Below are positions 42,208 through 51,145 of a stretch of 64,000 nt of DNA, piece after piece (position 1 is the first letter of the stretch; each line of letters opens with the position of its first letter). The translations under genes and the position numbers were made by a program. Under the pieces are notes generated by a model, which made no database searches, was not told the origin of the DNA, and saw nothing but the letters and a program-made list of their open reading frames with translations. Source of the DNA: JALYUM01 sp036688685 (GTDB taxonomy: Bacteria; Pseudomonadota; Gammaproteobacteria; Burkholderiales; Burkholderiaceae_D); the NCBI RefSeq assembly GCF_036688685.1, contig NZ_JAQQPS010000023.1, forward strand, positions 1 through 64,000, given 5' to 3'.

Positions 42208-44013
42208 ATGTCTTCCATGCGTACCAACTACTGTGGCCTCGTGACCGAAGAGCTGCTGGGCCAAACCGTCAGCCTGTGCGGCTGGGTGCATCGTCGCCGT
42301 GACCACGGCGGCGTGATTTTCATCGACCTGCGCGACCGCGAAGGCCTGGTGCAGGTGGTCTGCCACCCGGACAATGCTGCTGTCTTCCAGGCCGCGGAAA
42401 ACGTGCGCAACGAGTACTGCCTGCGCATCACCGGCACCGTCACCAACCGCCTGGAAGGCACCGTCAACAGCAACCTGAAGTCGGGCAAGATCGAAGTGAC
42501 GGCCACCATCGTCGAAGTGCTCAACGCATCGGTGACGGTACCGTTCCAACTGGACGATGACAACCTGTCGGAAACCACCCGCCTGACCCACCGCGTGCTC
42601 GACCTGCGCCGCCCGCAAATGCAGAACAACCTGCGCCTGCGTTACAAGGTGACGATGGAAGTGCGCAAGTACCTCGACAACCTGGGTTTCATCGACATCG
42701 AAACGCCGATGCTGACCAAGTCGACGCCGGAAGGCGCACGCGACTACCTGGTGCCGTCGCGCGTGAATGCCGGTAAATTCTTCGCGCTGCCGCAGTCGCC
42801 GCAGCTGTTCAAGCAGCTGCTGATGGTGGCCAACTTCGACCGCTACTACCAGATCACCAAGTGCTTCCGCGACGAAGACTTGCGCGCCGACCGCCAGCCT
42901 GAATTCACCCAGATCGACTGCGAGACCTCGTTCCTGACCGAGCAGGAAATCCGCGACCTGTTCGAAGACATGATCCGTATGGTCTTCAAGAACACGCTCG
43001 ATATCGACCTGCCGAACCCGTTCCCGGTCATGGATTACGCCACCGCCATGGGCATGTACGGCTCCGACAAGCCGGACATGCGCGTCAAGCTGGAGTTCAC
43101 CGACCTGACCGAGGTGATGAAAGACGTCGACTTCAAGGTGTTCGCCGGCGCCGCCAATATGGTCGGCGGCCGCGTGGTCGGCCTGCGCGTCCCGCAGGGC
43201 GGCACCATGCCACGTTCGGAAATCGATGCGTACACGCAGTTCGTTGCGATCTACGGCGCGCGCGGCCTCGCTTACATCAAGGTCAACGAGAAAGCCAATG
43301 GCCGCGATGGCCTGCAGTCGCCAATCGTGAAAAACCTGCATGACGAAGCGCTGGCCAAGATCATCGAGCAAACCGGTGCGCAAGACGGCGACCTGATTTT
43401 CTTCGGCGCCGACAAGGCCAAGGTCGTCAACGACGCGATTGGCGCGCTGCGCGTCAAAATCGGTCACTCCGAGTTCGGCAAAAAGGCTGGCCTGTTCGAC
43501 GACGTGTGGAAGCCATTGTGGGTGGTCGACTTCCCGATGTTCGACTACGACGAAGAGTCGGGCCGCTGGACCGCCACGCACCACCCGTTCACGGCGCCGA
43601 AAGACGGCCATGAAGACATGCTCGAAACCGATCCGGGCGCCTGCATCGCCAAGGCCTACGACATGGTCCTGAATGGCTGGGAACTGGGCGGCGGTTCGAT
43701 CCGTATCCACCGCGAAGAAGTGCAGAGCAAGGTATTCCGCGCGCTGAAAATCGACGCGGAAGAAGCCCAGCTCAAGTTTGGTTTCTTGTTGGACGCGCTG
43801 CAATACGGCGCGCCGCCGCACGGTGGCCTGGCCTTTGGCCTGGACCGTATCGTGACCATGATGACCGGTTCGGATTCGATCCGCGACGTGATCGCGTTCC
43901 CGAAAACCCAGCGCGCGCAGTGCTTGTTGACCAATGCGCCGTCGGAAGTCGACGAGAAGCAGCTGCGTGAACTGCACATTCGTTTGCGTGGTGCTGAGCC
44001 GAAGGTGGCTTAA
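42208..44013 (+). CDS. aspS: Aspartyl-tRNA synthetase
   Basis: 601 residues, bacterial-type AspRS. The N-terminal OB-fold anticodon domain has VSLCGWVHRRRDHGGVIFIDLRD. The class II catalytic core has motif 2 at CFRDEDLRADRQPEFTQID and motif 3 at GLAFGLDRIVTMM, and the bacterial GAD insert lies between. It charges tRNA-Asp, and many proteobacteria also charge tRNA-Asn with it when a GatCAB route is used; that cannot be decided here. Downstream is a REP-like repeat and then nudB. Confidence 0.98.
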   Translation: MSSMRTNYCGLVTEELLGQTVSLCGWVHRRRDHGGVIFIDLRDREGLVQVVCHPDNAAVFQAAENVRNEYCLRITGTVTNRLEGTVNSNLKSGKIEVTATIVEVLNASVTVPFQLDDDNLSETTRLTHRVLDLRRPQMQNNLRLRYKVTMEVRKYLDNLGFIDIETPMLTKSTPEGARDYLVPSRVNAGKFFALPQSPQLFKQLLMVANFDRYYQITKCFRDEDLRADRQPEFTQIDCETSFLTEQEIRDLFEDMIRMVFKNTLDIDLPNPFPVMDYATAMGMYGSDKPDMRVKLEFTDLTEVMKDVDFKVFAGAANMVGGRVVGLRVPQGGTMPRSEIDAYTQFVAIYGARGLAYIKVNEKANGRDGLQSPIVKNLHDEALAKIIEQTGAQDGDLIFFGADKAKVVNDAIGALRVKIGHSEFGKKAGLFDDVWKPLWVVDFPMFDYDEESGRWTATHHPFTAPKDGHEDMLETDPGACIAKAYDMVLNGWELGGGSIRIHREEVQSKVFRALKIDAEEAQLKFGFLLDALQYGAPPHGGLAFGLDRIVTMMTGSDSIRDVIAFPKTQRAQCLLTNAPSEVDEKQLRELHIRLRGAEPKVA

Positions 44014-44033
44014 ACTTATCGCCTCCCTCTGCA

Positions 44034-44128
44034 CGTCATCCCCGCGCAGGCGGGGACCCATAGCAACTTCGCGCAGCGTTATCGCTTCATCGTAAGTGGC
44101 ATGGATCCCGGCCTTCGCCGGGATGACG
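44034..44128. repeat. REP-like palindromic repeat pair between aspS and nudB
   Basis: Left unit 44034-44061 contains CCCCGCGCAGGCGGGG and starts CGTCATCC. Right unit 44101-44128 contains CCCGGCCTTCGCCGGG and ends GGATGACG, so the two ends are inverted copies of each other. Each unit is itself a hairpin. A second element with the same left unit lies at 61784-61873. This is the kind of intergenic repeat scattered through many proteobacterial chromosomes. Confidence 0.85.
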
Positions 44129-44168
44129 GTTTGTAGGTTGGTGGTGGAAGATTGTTCCTATTCCCGCC

Positions 44169-44621
44169 ATGCCATCGCACAAAATCCCCATCTCCATCCT
44201 GGTCGTGATCCACACGTCCGACCTCGACGTCCTCCTCATCGAACGCGCCGACCGCGCCAACTTCTGGCAATCCGTCACCGGCTCCATCGACGCCCCCGAC
44301 GAACCCTTGCTCGAAGCGGCCATCCGCGAACTGTTCGAAGAAACCGGCATTGTTGCTGATGGAGCAAGCATTATCCTGCGCGACTGGTGTCTTTCCAACA
44401 TCTACGAAATCTACCCCACCTGGCGCCACCGCTACGCCCCCGGGGTCACCCAGAACACCGAACACGTTTTCTCCGTCTGCGTTCCGCGCGACATTCCCAT
44501 CCTCCTGTCCCCGCGCGAACATGTCGCACACGCCTGGCTGCCGCTGCTGGAGGCGGCCGACCGCTGCTTCTCGTCCTCGAACGCGGAAGCGATCCTGCAG
44601 TTGCCACGCCATCTACAATAA
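44169..44621 (+). CDS. nudB: Dihydroneopterin triphosphate diphosphatase (NudB)
   Basis: 150 residues with a Nudix box at residues 38-61 (GSIDAP...REL..EETGI). N-terminal IPISILVVIHTSDLDVLLIER and the downstream WRHRYAPGVTQNTEHVF are typical of NudB, which removes pyrophosphate from dihydroneopterin triphosphate in folate synthesis. The position directly after aspS is the usual one in Burkholderiales. A short ATG start after TTCCCGCC gives no strong ribosome site. Confidence 0.9.
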   Translation: MPSHKIPISILVVIHTSDLDVLLIERADRANFWQSVTGSIDAPDEPLLEAAIRELFEETGIVADGASIILRDWCLSNIYEIYPTWRHRYAPGVTQNTEHVFSVCVPRDIPILLSPREHVAHAWLPLLEAADRCFSSSNAEAILQLPRHLQ

Positions 44622-44657
44622 TTGTCCATAACTGTTGTTCATAAGATACTCAACAGT

Positions 44658-44686
44658 TTGACTTCCCTGCAATATTGACCTATCGT
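44658..44686 (+). promoter_or_regulatory. Candidate sigma-70 promoter upstream of a small open frame
   Basis: TTGACT (44658-44663) and TATCGT (44681-44686) separated by 17 bases. The predicted start is near 44693. It reads toward the small frame at 44797, leaving a leader of about 100 bases with no clear structure. Confidence 0.4.
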
Positions 44687-44796
44687 AAATTCATCCCGCA
44701 GGCGTATGCCATGCGCGGACCATCCTGCTGCGTCAGACGGCTGCATTGCCGTCCCGTGTCCGACACAAAGGCGCGCCAACTCTGGGGAGAGAACTG

Positions 44797-45009
44797 TTGA
44801 ACAATGCATCAGCGCAGACCGAGCTTCAGGTCAAATCGATGAAGAACGTAAATGGCTTGTTGGAGATCGAATTACCTGGGGGCCTGATTTTGACGGGACC
44901 CTGTCTGCTCGCGCCACTGCCGCCCTCTGCCGCATCCCGTCTGCGCGCCGATGCGGTGCCGGATCACCTCTGGATGGTGGACGGCGCCGGGCACGACGTG
45001 GCCGCCTAA
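44797..45009 (+). CDS. Possible small protein, hypothetical, TTG start
   Basis: 70 residues if the TTG after GGGGAGAG is used; an inner ATG at 44839 would give 56 (MKNVNGLLEIELPGGLI). There is no family I recognise and no signal peptide. Support comes from a good ribosome site and a promoter-like pair about 130 bases upstream. Against it is the short length and the low-information C terminus. Its stop overlaps the stop of the convergent ABC ATPase gene. It occupies the junction between nudB and the sulfur region. Confidence 0.35.
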   Translation: MNNASAQTELQVKSMKNVNGLLEIELPGGLILTGPCLLAPLPPSAASRLRADAVPDHLWMVDGAGHDVAA

Positions 45010-45713
45010 AACGCGTGACTGGCCTGCAGGCGTGCCAGCAGCGTGCGTTTGACCGGCGCGCTGATGCTGTCGCCTCGAATGCGCGGGCGTGGCGCCGGGA
45101 CGTCGAAGGTTTCTGTTCCATTTGACCCGAGCAGCACGACCCGGTCGCTCAGGTGCAGCGCTTCGTCGATATCGTGCGTGACCAGTAAAATCGTCAGCCG
45201 CCTCGCCGCTGCTACCCGCAGCAGCACATCCTGCAACTGCATGCGCGTAAAAGCGTCGACGCTTGAGAACGGTTCGTCGAGCAGCAGCACGCGCGGCCGC
45301 GTGGACAGGCCGCGTGCAATCGCCACGCGTTGTGCCTGGCCGCCCGAGAGCTGGTGTGGCAGGGTGTCGCCGAAGCCATTCAAACCGACGTCGCCCAGCA
45401 ACTGCTGCTGGTCGGCACCGCCGCCGAACGCGATGTTTTGCGCCGCCGTCAGCCACGGGAACAGGCGCGGCTCCTGGAAAATCAGGCCAATCTCGTCATG
45501 TGGCCCCTGGATTGGCACGCCATCGAGCAGCACGCGGCCGCGGTAGGCGGTATCGAGTCCGGATGCGATCGTCAGCAGGGTGCTCTTGCCGCAGCCGCTC
45601 GCGCCCACCAGGCTGACGATTTCACCCGCATGCAAGGTGAGCTGGATATCGCGCAGGATCTGACGCTCGCCGTGCTGCTTGCTGGCGATCGATACGTCGA
45701 ACAGCGCCGTCAT
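45006..45713 (-). CDS. ABC transporter ATP-binding protein, SsuB/TauB-like
   Basis: 235 residues. Walker A GASGCGKST (about 37-45), signature LSGGQAQRVAIARGL, Walker B VLLLDEPFSSVDAFTR and the switch histidine in LLVTHDIDEA. The sequence type is that of nitrate/sulfonate/taurine importers. It pairs with the permease and binding protein directly upstream (four-base overlaps) and is last in an eight-gene operon. The substrate is inferred to be an organosulfur compound from the neighbours. Confidence 0.9.
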   Translation of the reverse strand: MTALFDVSIASKQHGERQILRDIQLTLHAGEIVSLVGASGCGKSTLLTIASGLDTAYRGRVLLDGVPIQGPHDEIGLIFQEPRLFPWLTAAQNIAFGGGADQQQLLGDVGLNGFGDTLPHQLSGGQAQRVAIARGLSTRPRVLLLDEPFSSVDAFTRMQLQDVLLRVAAARRLTILLVTHDIDEALHLSDRVVLLGSNGTETFDVPAPRPRIRGDSISAPVKRTLLARLQASHAF

Positions 45714-46516
45714 GGGTTCGTCGCCTGGAAGCTGTCGCGCCAGGATAAATAGCGCCGCTCCAGCGCGCGCAGGCCGCTGTCGCTGGCTTTGCCCAGCAGT
45801 GCCAGCAGCACGATGGCGGCAATCACGATATCGGCGCGGCTGGTTTCGCGCCCGTCCGACAGCAGGTAGCCCAGGCCCCGGCTGGCGGCAATCAGTTCGG
45901 CCGCCACCATGAACATCCAGGCCAGGCCCAGGCCATTGCGCAGGCCCGTCATCAGCGACGGCAGCGCGGCCGGCAGCAGCACGCGCCGCAGCAGCGCGCC
46001 GCGCCCGAGGCGGTACAGGCGCCCGACTTCGACCAGCTTGCGGTCCACGCCGCCGATCCCGGCCACGGTGCCCATGTACACCGGGAAGAAAGCGCCGATG
46101 GCGATCAGGACCAGTTTGGGCGCTTCGTCGATGCCCAGCCACAGCAGCAGCAAGGGCACCCAGGCCAGCGAGGGAATCGCGCGCAGCGCCTGCAGGGTGG
46201 GGTCGAGTATGGCATCAAGGCGGCGGCTCAGCGCAACGGCCGCGCCAAGCAGGATGCCCAGCGCGGCGCCGCTGGCAAAGCCGATGGCGACCCGCAGCGC
46301 GCTGCTGGCCACGTGCGCGGCCAGGCCATGTTCAGCCAGCGCGATGATCGTCTGCAGCACCTGGCTGGGCGCAGGCAGCAGGTTGGCCGGAACCGCGCCG
46401 CTGCGCACGCCCACTTCCGCCGCCACCAGCATGGCCGCCGGCAGCAGCAGGCCCAGTGGGAAGCGCCAGCCGTGCCGCGCCGGCGTTCTCGGCAAGCGCA
46501 GTGCGCGCGTGTTCAT
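45710..46516 (-). CDS. ABC transporter permease, SsuC/TauC-like
   Basis: 268 residues, about six membrane helices, BPD_transp_1 fold. The EAA-type loop is VGRLYRLGRGALLRRVLLPAALPSLMTG, typical for the sulfonate/nitrate permease group. It overlaps the binding protein gene upstream and the ATPase gene downstream by four bases each. It forms one complete importer with them, the second such system in the window beside ssuABC on the other strand. Confidence 0.92.
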   Translation of the reverse strand: MNTRALRLPRTPARHGWRFPLGLLLPAAMLVAAEVGVRSGAVPANLLPAPSQVLQTIIALAEHGLAAHVASSALRVAIGFASGAALGILLGAAVALSRRLDAILDPTLQALRAIPSLAWVPLLLLWLGIDEAPKLVLIAIGAFFPVYMGTVAGIGGVDRKLVEVGRLYRLGRGALLRRVLLPAALPSLMTGLRNGLGLAWMFMVAAELIAASRGLGYLLSDGRETSRADIVIAAIVLLALLGKASDSGLRALERRYLSWRDSFQATNP

Positions 46517-47484
46517 GTCTTGCGCGCGATGTAGGGCTGGGCGAAGCGGGTGTCGACCAGGCCGTTGATGACTGCGGCAATATCGGTACCCGGCTTGACC
46601 AGCGCTTCATCGCGCAGGATCGGCGCGGCCAGCTGCAGCGCTTTGACGTGTTCGCTCGATGGCTGCGGATTGGAAAAGTCGCTGCGCAACTTGATTTGCA
46701 GGAGCGCTACCGGCAGCGATACCTTGGCTTCTTCGGACAGGATCTTGGCGCCGGCGACCGGGTTGGCGATCAGCCACAGGCGCGCCCGTTCGTAGTTCTG
46801 GATGACCTTGGCCACGGCGGCCGGCTGCTCCGCCAAAAAGGCCTGGCGCACATTCAGGAAGCCGTAGGTATTGAATGCCACATTCCGGTACAGGAGGCGG
46901 GCGCCGCCTTGCAGCTCGCTGGCCGCCATGTGCGGATCGAGGCCGGCCCAGGCATCGACCTGGCCCTGTTCCAGCGCTGCGCGGCCGTCGGCATGCTGCA
47001 GGCTGACGTGTTCGATGTCGCTGCGCTTCAAGCCCACGCTGGCCAGTGAGCGCAGCAGGAACAGATACGGATCGGTGCCCTTGGTGGCGGCGACTTTTTT
47101 GCCCTTCAAATCGGCCAATGTCTTGATCGGCGAGTCTTTGCGCACCACCAGCGCGGTCCATTCGGGGCGCGAAAAGATGTAGGGCGTCGTGATCGGGTTG
47201 CCGTTTGCCTTGGCCAGCAGGGCGGCCAGGCCGGCGCTGGAACCGATGTCGATGCTGCCTGCGTTGAGGTATTCGAGCGCGCGATTGCTGCCCGCGCTGA
47301 GCACCCATTTGATATCGGTGCCATCAGCCTTGAAGGCTTCTTCCAGCCAGCCGAAGTGGCGCAGCACCAGGCTGGTGGGCGAATAATAGGCGTAGTCGAG
47401 GCGCAGCTCTTTCAAGGGTGCGGCCAGCGCCAGGCGCGGCAGGGTGGCGAGGGCGGCCAGTTGGAGCAAGGTTCTACGCTGCAT
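46513..47484 (-). CDS. ABC transporter substrate-binding protein, SsuA-like
   Basis: 323 residues. N-terminal signal peptide with a twin-arginine-like MQRRTLLQLAALA, cleavage near LALAAP. The mature part has the sulfonate-binding-protein pattern: LRLDYAYYSPTSLVLRHFGWLEE, NAGSIDIGSSAGLA and VRKDSPIKTLADLKGKKVAATKG. It is predicted to capture an organic sulfur compound in the periplasm. Its start overlaps the upstream monooxygenase gene by 11 bases. The ligand may be the substrate, or a precursor of the substrate, of that enzyme. Confidence 0.9.
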   Translation of the reverse strand: MQRRTLLQLAALATLPRLALAAPLKELRLDYAYYSPTSLVLRHFGWLEEAFKADGTDIKWVLSAGSNRALEYLNAGSIDIGSSAGLAALLAKANGNPITTPYIFSRPEWTALVVRKDSPIKTLADLKGKKVAATKGTDPYLFLLRSLASVGLKRSDIEHVSLQHADGRAALEQGQVDAWAGLDPHMAASELQGGARLLYRNVAFNTYGFLNVRQAFLAEQPAAVAKVIQNYERARLWLIANPVAGAKILSEEAKVSLPVALLQIKLRSDFSNPQPSSEHVKALQLAAPILRDEALVKPGTDIAAVINGLVDTRFAQPYIARKT

Positions 47485-48865
47485 GGAGGTCTTTCAGGAG
47501 GGGAGGATCGATGCGGACCTGGCGGCCCGGGTGCTGCGAAGGGAGGCGCGGTCCGGTGCCGAACAGCTGTTCGCGCAAGGTGCCGTCGATGTCGCCCGGG
47601 CGGTAGCGGCCGCGTTCCCGCAGCGCGGGCACGATCAGGTCGACCACGTCGCGCATGCTGTCATGGGCCACCGCGAAGGCCAGGTTGAAGCCGTCGATGC
47701 CGGTGGCGTCGAGCCAGCTTTCGAGCTGGTCGGCTACCTGGGACGGATCGCCGACGATGATCGGGCCGCGCCCGCCAAGGCCGATGAACAGCGCCGCTTC
47801 GCGCACCGTCCACACCTTCGACGGGTCGGCCGCGCTGAGCGACGCCAGCGCCGAGCGGCCGGCGTCCGTGTCGATGTAGTCGATGGTGGCGTCCAGCGCG
47901 AGCTTGCTGAAATCGACCCCGGTCCAGCCAGACAGCAGCGTGAGTGCCGCCTCGATATTGATGTGACGTTCATAATCGGCCAGTTTCGCGCGCGCTTCGG
48001 TTTCTGTTGGCGCGGTGACGATCAGCGCCTGCGCATACACCAGCAGCGCGTCGCCGTCGCGCCCGGCCGCAGTGGTGGCGGTCCGGGCCTGGTCGACGTA
48101 CTGCTTGACGATTTTTTTGCTGGGGCCACTGAGGAAGGTGGCCTCGGCGTGGCGCGCGGCAAAGGCGACGCCGCGCGGCGATGCGCCGGCCTGGTACAGG
48201 AGTGGCGTGCGCTGTGGCGACGGTTCGCACAGGTGAATGCCCGGTACGGTGTAGTGGCGGCCGCGATGATGGATGGGGTGAACCCGTGCCGGATCGGTGT
48301 AGACGCCGCGTTCCTTGTCGCGCACCACGGCGTCATCGTCCCAGCTTTTTTCCCACAATTTATAGACCACGTCGAGGTATTCGTCGGCCAGGTCGTAGCG
48401 CGCGTCGTGCCCCAGTTGCTGGTCCAGGCCCAGGTTGCGCGCCGCGCTGTCGAGGTAGCCGGTGACGATATTCCAGCCGATGCGCCCGCGCGTCAGGTGG
48501 TCGAGCGTCGAGATGCGGCGCGCAAAAGTATAGGGATGTTCATAGGTCAGCGCCGCGGTGACGCCGAAGCCCAGGCGGCGCGTGGCGTGCGCCATCAGGG
48601 GCACCAGCGCCAGCGGGTCGTTCAGCGGCACCTGCACGCCGTGGCGCAGGGCCGCATCGACGCTGCCGGCGTACACGTCGTACACGCCCAGCACGTCGGC
48701 CAGGAAAATCGCGTCGAAGCCGCCGCGTTCGAGCAGTTGGGCCAGTTCGACCCAGTGATCGGGGTCGGTGTAGCGATGGCTGGTGTCGCGCGGATGGGTC
48801 CAGAGGCCGGGCGACTGGTGCCCGGCCGCGTTCATCTGGAAGGCATTGAAACGGATCGGCTTCAT
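47474..48865 (-). CDS. Flavin-dependent monooxygenase, NtaA/SnaA/DszA family (LLM class)
   Basis: 463 residues. Bacterial luciferase-like fold of the NtaA/DszA/SfnG group: FLADVLGVYDVYAG, TYEHPYTFARRISTLDHLTRGRIGWNIVTGYLDSAARN, LLYQAGASPRG and FGTGPRLPSQHPG. These enzymes use reduced FMN from a separate reductase to cleave C-S or C-N bonds, for example in dibenzothiophene sulfone, nitrilotriacetate or alkyl sulfones. The substrate here is unknown. It sits between a MetQ-like and an SsuA-like binding protein gene, and SsuE from the divergent operon could supply the flavin. Confidence 0.9.
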   Translation of the reverse strand: MKPIRFNAFQMNAAGHQSPGLWTHPRDTSHRYTDPDHWVELAQLLERGGFDAIFLADVLGVYDVYAGSVDAALRHGVQVPLNDPLALVPLMAHATRRLGFGVTAALTYEHPYTFARRISTLDHLTRGRIGWNIVTGYLDSAARNLGLDQQLGHDARYDLADEYLDVVYKLWEKSWDDDAVVRDKERGVYTDPARVHPIHHRGRHYTVPGIHLCEPSPQRTPLLYQAGASPRGVAFAARHAEATFLSGPSKKIVKQYVDQARTATTAAGRDGDALLVYAQALIVTAPTETEARAKLADYERHINIEAALTLLSGWTGVDFSKLALDATIDYIDTDAGRSALASLSAADPSKVWTVREAALFIGLGGRGPIIVGDPSQVADQLESWLDATGIDGFNLAFAVAHDSMRDVVDLIVPALRERGRYRPGDIDGTLREQLFGTGPRLPSQHPGRQVRIDPPLLKDLHAA

Positions 48866-49698
48866 GGCAGGCTGGCCTGTTTTGCCGGGGCGGTTCCTTC
48901 CAGCACCAGCTGGTAATCGGTCTTGGCGTAGCCGGCAAAATATTTGTTGGTGACGGCCAGGAATTCGCGCGAGCGGTACGCCGCGGCGATGTCGCGCGCA
49001 AACGGTTCGTCCTTGTCGGCCGTGCGTACCGCCACGCGATTGACGTAATTGGCCGAGACCTTTTCCTTGGCCAGCGCGTCGGTCAGTTTCAGGCGCGACG
49101 CCAGCGCATAGTTGCCGTTGATGAAGGCGTAGTCGGCGTCATCGAGCGCGCGCGGCAACTGCGCCGCCTCCAGTGGCAGCAGCTTGATCTGCCGGATATT
49201 GGCGGCGATGTCCCGTTCGGATGCGCGCACCGGATCGAATTTTTCGCGCAGCTTGATCCATCCGAGCTGGTCGAGCATGACCAGGGCGCGGGCCTGGTTG
49301 GTGGGGTCGTTCGGCAGCGCCACCGTGGTGCCGGCTTTTACTTCCGCCAGTGCCTTGTGCTTGCGGCTGTAGATGGCGATCGGCGCGGTCGGCACCGTCA
49401 CCAGGTCGGTCAGGGCCAGCTTGTGGTCAGCCGAGAATTTGGTGAGGTAGACGATGTGCTGGAACACGTTCGCATCGAGCGCCCCTTCGGCCAGCGCGAA
49501 GTTCGGCTGGATGTAGTCGTTGAATTCGATCAGGCGCACCTTATAACCCTGCTTTTCGAGGATGGGCTTGATGCCCAGTTTGACCTGGTCGGCGTAGGGA
49601 CCGGCACTGGTGCCGATGACGATTTCTTTCGGGTCTTTGGCGTAGGCGCTGGCACTGACGGCGATGGCAAGGGCAAGGGCGGGAATAGCAAGGCGCAT
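48862..49698 (-). CDS. MetQ/NlpA family substrate-binding protein, without a lipobox
   Basis: 278 residues. Signal peptide MRLAIPALALAIAVSASAYA with cleavage before KDPKEIV. There is no cysteine, so unlike most MetQ/NlpA members it is not a lipoprotein and should be soluble in the periplasm. Family motifs are VIGTSAGPYADQVK, GYKVRLIEFNDYIQPN, DANVFQHIVYL and ALPNDPTNQARALVML. MetQ proteins bind methionine and its derivatives. With the MetI- and MetN-like genes just upstream it completes an importer; the operon context suggests an organosulfur ligand other than, or in addition to, methionine. Confidence 0.9.
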   Translation of the reverse strand: MRLAIPALALAIAVSASAYAKDPKEIVIGTSAGPYADQVKLGIKPILEKQGYKVRLIEFNDYIQPNFALAEGALDANVFQHIVYLTKFSADHKLALTDLVTVPTAPIAIYSRKHKALAEVKAGTTVALPNDPTNQARALVMLDQLGWIKLREKFDPVRASERDIAANIRQIKLLPLEAAQLPRALDDADYAFINGNYALASRLKLTDALAKEKVSANYVNRVAVRTADKDEPFARDIAAAYRSREFLAVTNKYFAGYAKTDYQLVLEGTAPAKQASLP

Positions 49699-49711
49699 GA
49701 TGGAGGTCCGG

Positions 49712-50374
49712 TTAGCGTTGGTCGATATGTCTGGCGATGCGGGTGCCGGTGAACTGGATCGCCTGCACCAGCGCGATGAGGACCAGCACGGTGATGACCA
49801 TGACGTCGGTCTCAAAACGGTAGTAGCCGTAGCGGATGGCCAGGTCGCCGATGCCGCCGCCGCCCACCACGCCGGCCACGGCCGAATACGACAGGAAGCT
49901 GATGGCCAGCACCGTCAGGGCCAGCACCAGGCCGGCGCGCGCTTCCACCAGCAGCACGCGCAGGACGATCTGCAGTTCGGAGGCGCCCATCGCGTGCGCC
50001 GCTTCTATGACGCCGCGCGGCACATCGCGCAGGTTCTGTTCGACCAGGCGCGCAAAATACGGGATGGCCGCCAGCGACAGCGGCACGGCCGCTGCCAGCG
50101 GCCCGATCGAGGTGCCGGCAATGAAGCGCGTGAACGGCACCAGGGCGACCAGCAAAATAATGAAGGGGAAGGAGCGCACCGTGTTGACGAACCAGCCCAG
50201 GATCAGCGCGGCGGGGCGGTTTTGCAGCGACTGGCCGTCGGCCACCAGAAACAGCAGGATGCCGAGCGGGCCGCCCAGTACCAGCGCGGACGCCAGGCCG
50301 ATGCCGAGCATGGTCAGGGTCTGGCCCAGCGCGACCGTCAATTCCGGCAACAGCGTCAAGAATTTTTCAAGCAT
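49712..50374 (-). CDS. MetI-like ABC transporter permease
   Basis: 220 residues, five membrane helices. MetI features: TLTMLGIGLASALVLGGPLGILL, VNTVRSFPFIILLVALVPFTR, EAAHAMGASELQIVLRVLLVEA and GVVGGGGIGDLAIRYGYYRF. It forms a methionine-type (MUT family) importer with the ATPase upstream, whose 3' end it overlaps by eight bases, and the MetQ-like protein 13 bases downstream. Substrate not certain. Confidence 0.93.
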   Translation of the reverse strand: MLEKFLTLLPELTVALGQTLTMLGIGLASALVLGGPLGILLFLVADGQSLQNRPAALILGWFVNTVRSFPFIILLVALVPFTRFIAGTSIGPLAAAVPLSLAAIPYFARLVEQNLRDVPRGVIEAAHAMGASELQIVLRVLLVEARAGLVLALTVLAISFLSYSAVAGVVGGGGIGDLAIRYGYYRFETDVMVITVLVLIALVQAIQFTGTRIARHIDQR

Positions 50375-51143
50375 GGATCGCCTCCTGCCGGGCGGGCGCC
50401 GTGCCGTACTGGGCCAGTTCACGGCCCAGCGCGGTACGGCGGATGCCGGTGTCGGCCAGCGCAAACTGCTCGGCAATGGCGCCATCCTCGATGACTGCGA
50501 CGCGGTTGCAGATGGCGCCGAGTACGGCCAGCTCGTGGCTGACGATGACGATGGTGACGCCAAGTCGCCGGTTGATGTCGCGCAGCGTTGCCAGCAGCGC
50601 GCGCGTGGTGTCGGGGTCGAGCGCGGAGGTCGGTTCGTCGCACAGCAGCACCGCCGGGCGGCTGGCCAGCGCGCGGGCAATCGCCACGCGCTGCTTCTGG
50701 CCGCCGGACAGCTGGGCCGGATAACTGTGTTCCTTCTCAAGCAGGCCGACCAGTTCCAGGCATGCGTGCACGCGCTCGCGTACCTGCGTGGCCGGCGTCT
50801 TGTGAATGCGCAGCGGGAAGGCGACGTTGTCGAACACGGTGGCGTTTTGCAGCAGGTTGAACTGCTGGAAAATCATGCCGATGTTCTGCCGGGCCGAGCG
50901 CAGCGCAGCCTTGTTCAGGCCAGTCAGTTCGCGTCCATCGACAGTGACACTGCCGCTGTCCGGGCGCTCGAGCAGATTGATCAGGCGCAGCAAGGTCGAT
51001 TTGCCGGCGCCGCTTTTGCCGATCAGGCCAAACACGTCGCCCGGCCAGACCTGCAGCGACACATTGCGCAGCGCGTGAAAACGCTGGCCGCGCGCCAGCG
51101 CAAACGATTTCTTCGCGCCCTCAATGGTAATAACAGGGTGCAT
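50367..51143 (-). CDS. MetN-like ABC transporter ATP-binding protein
   Basis: 258 residues from the ATG (a GTG two codons earlier, overlapping the previous stop as GTGA, is also possible). Walker A GKSGAGKST, signature QLSGGQKQRVAIARAL, Walker B AVLLCDEPTSALDPDT and VSHELAVLG. It is shorter than E. coli MetN (343 residues), so the C-terminal regulatory domain that binds methionine (NIL/ACT-type) seems absent. Loss of that domain would mean no methionine trans-inhibition, fitting a role with other substrates; this is inference. Confidence 0.9.
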   Translation of the reverse strand: MHPVITIEGAKKSFALARGQRFHALRNVSLQVWPGDVFGLIGKSGAGKSTLLRLINLLERPDSGSVTVDGRELTGLNKAALRSARQNIGMIFQQFNLLQNATVFDNVAFPLRIHKTPATQVRERVHACLELVGLLEKEHSYPAQLSGGQKQRVAIARALASRPAVLLCDEPTSALDPDTTRALLATLRDINRRLGVTIVIVSHELAVLGAICNRVAVIEDGAIAEQFALADTGIRRTALGRELAQYGTAPARQEAIHA

Positions 51144-51145
51144 GG

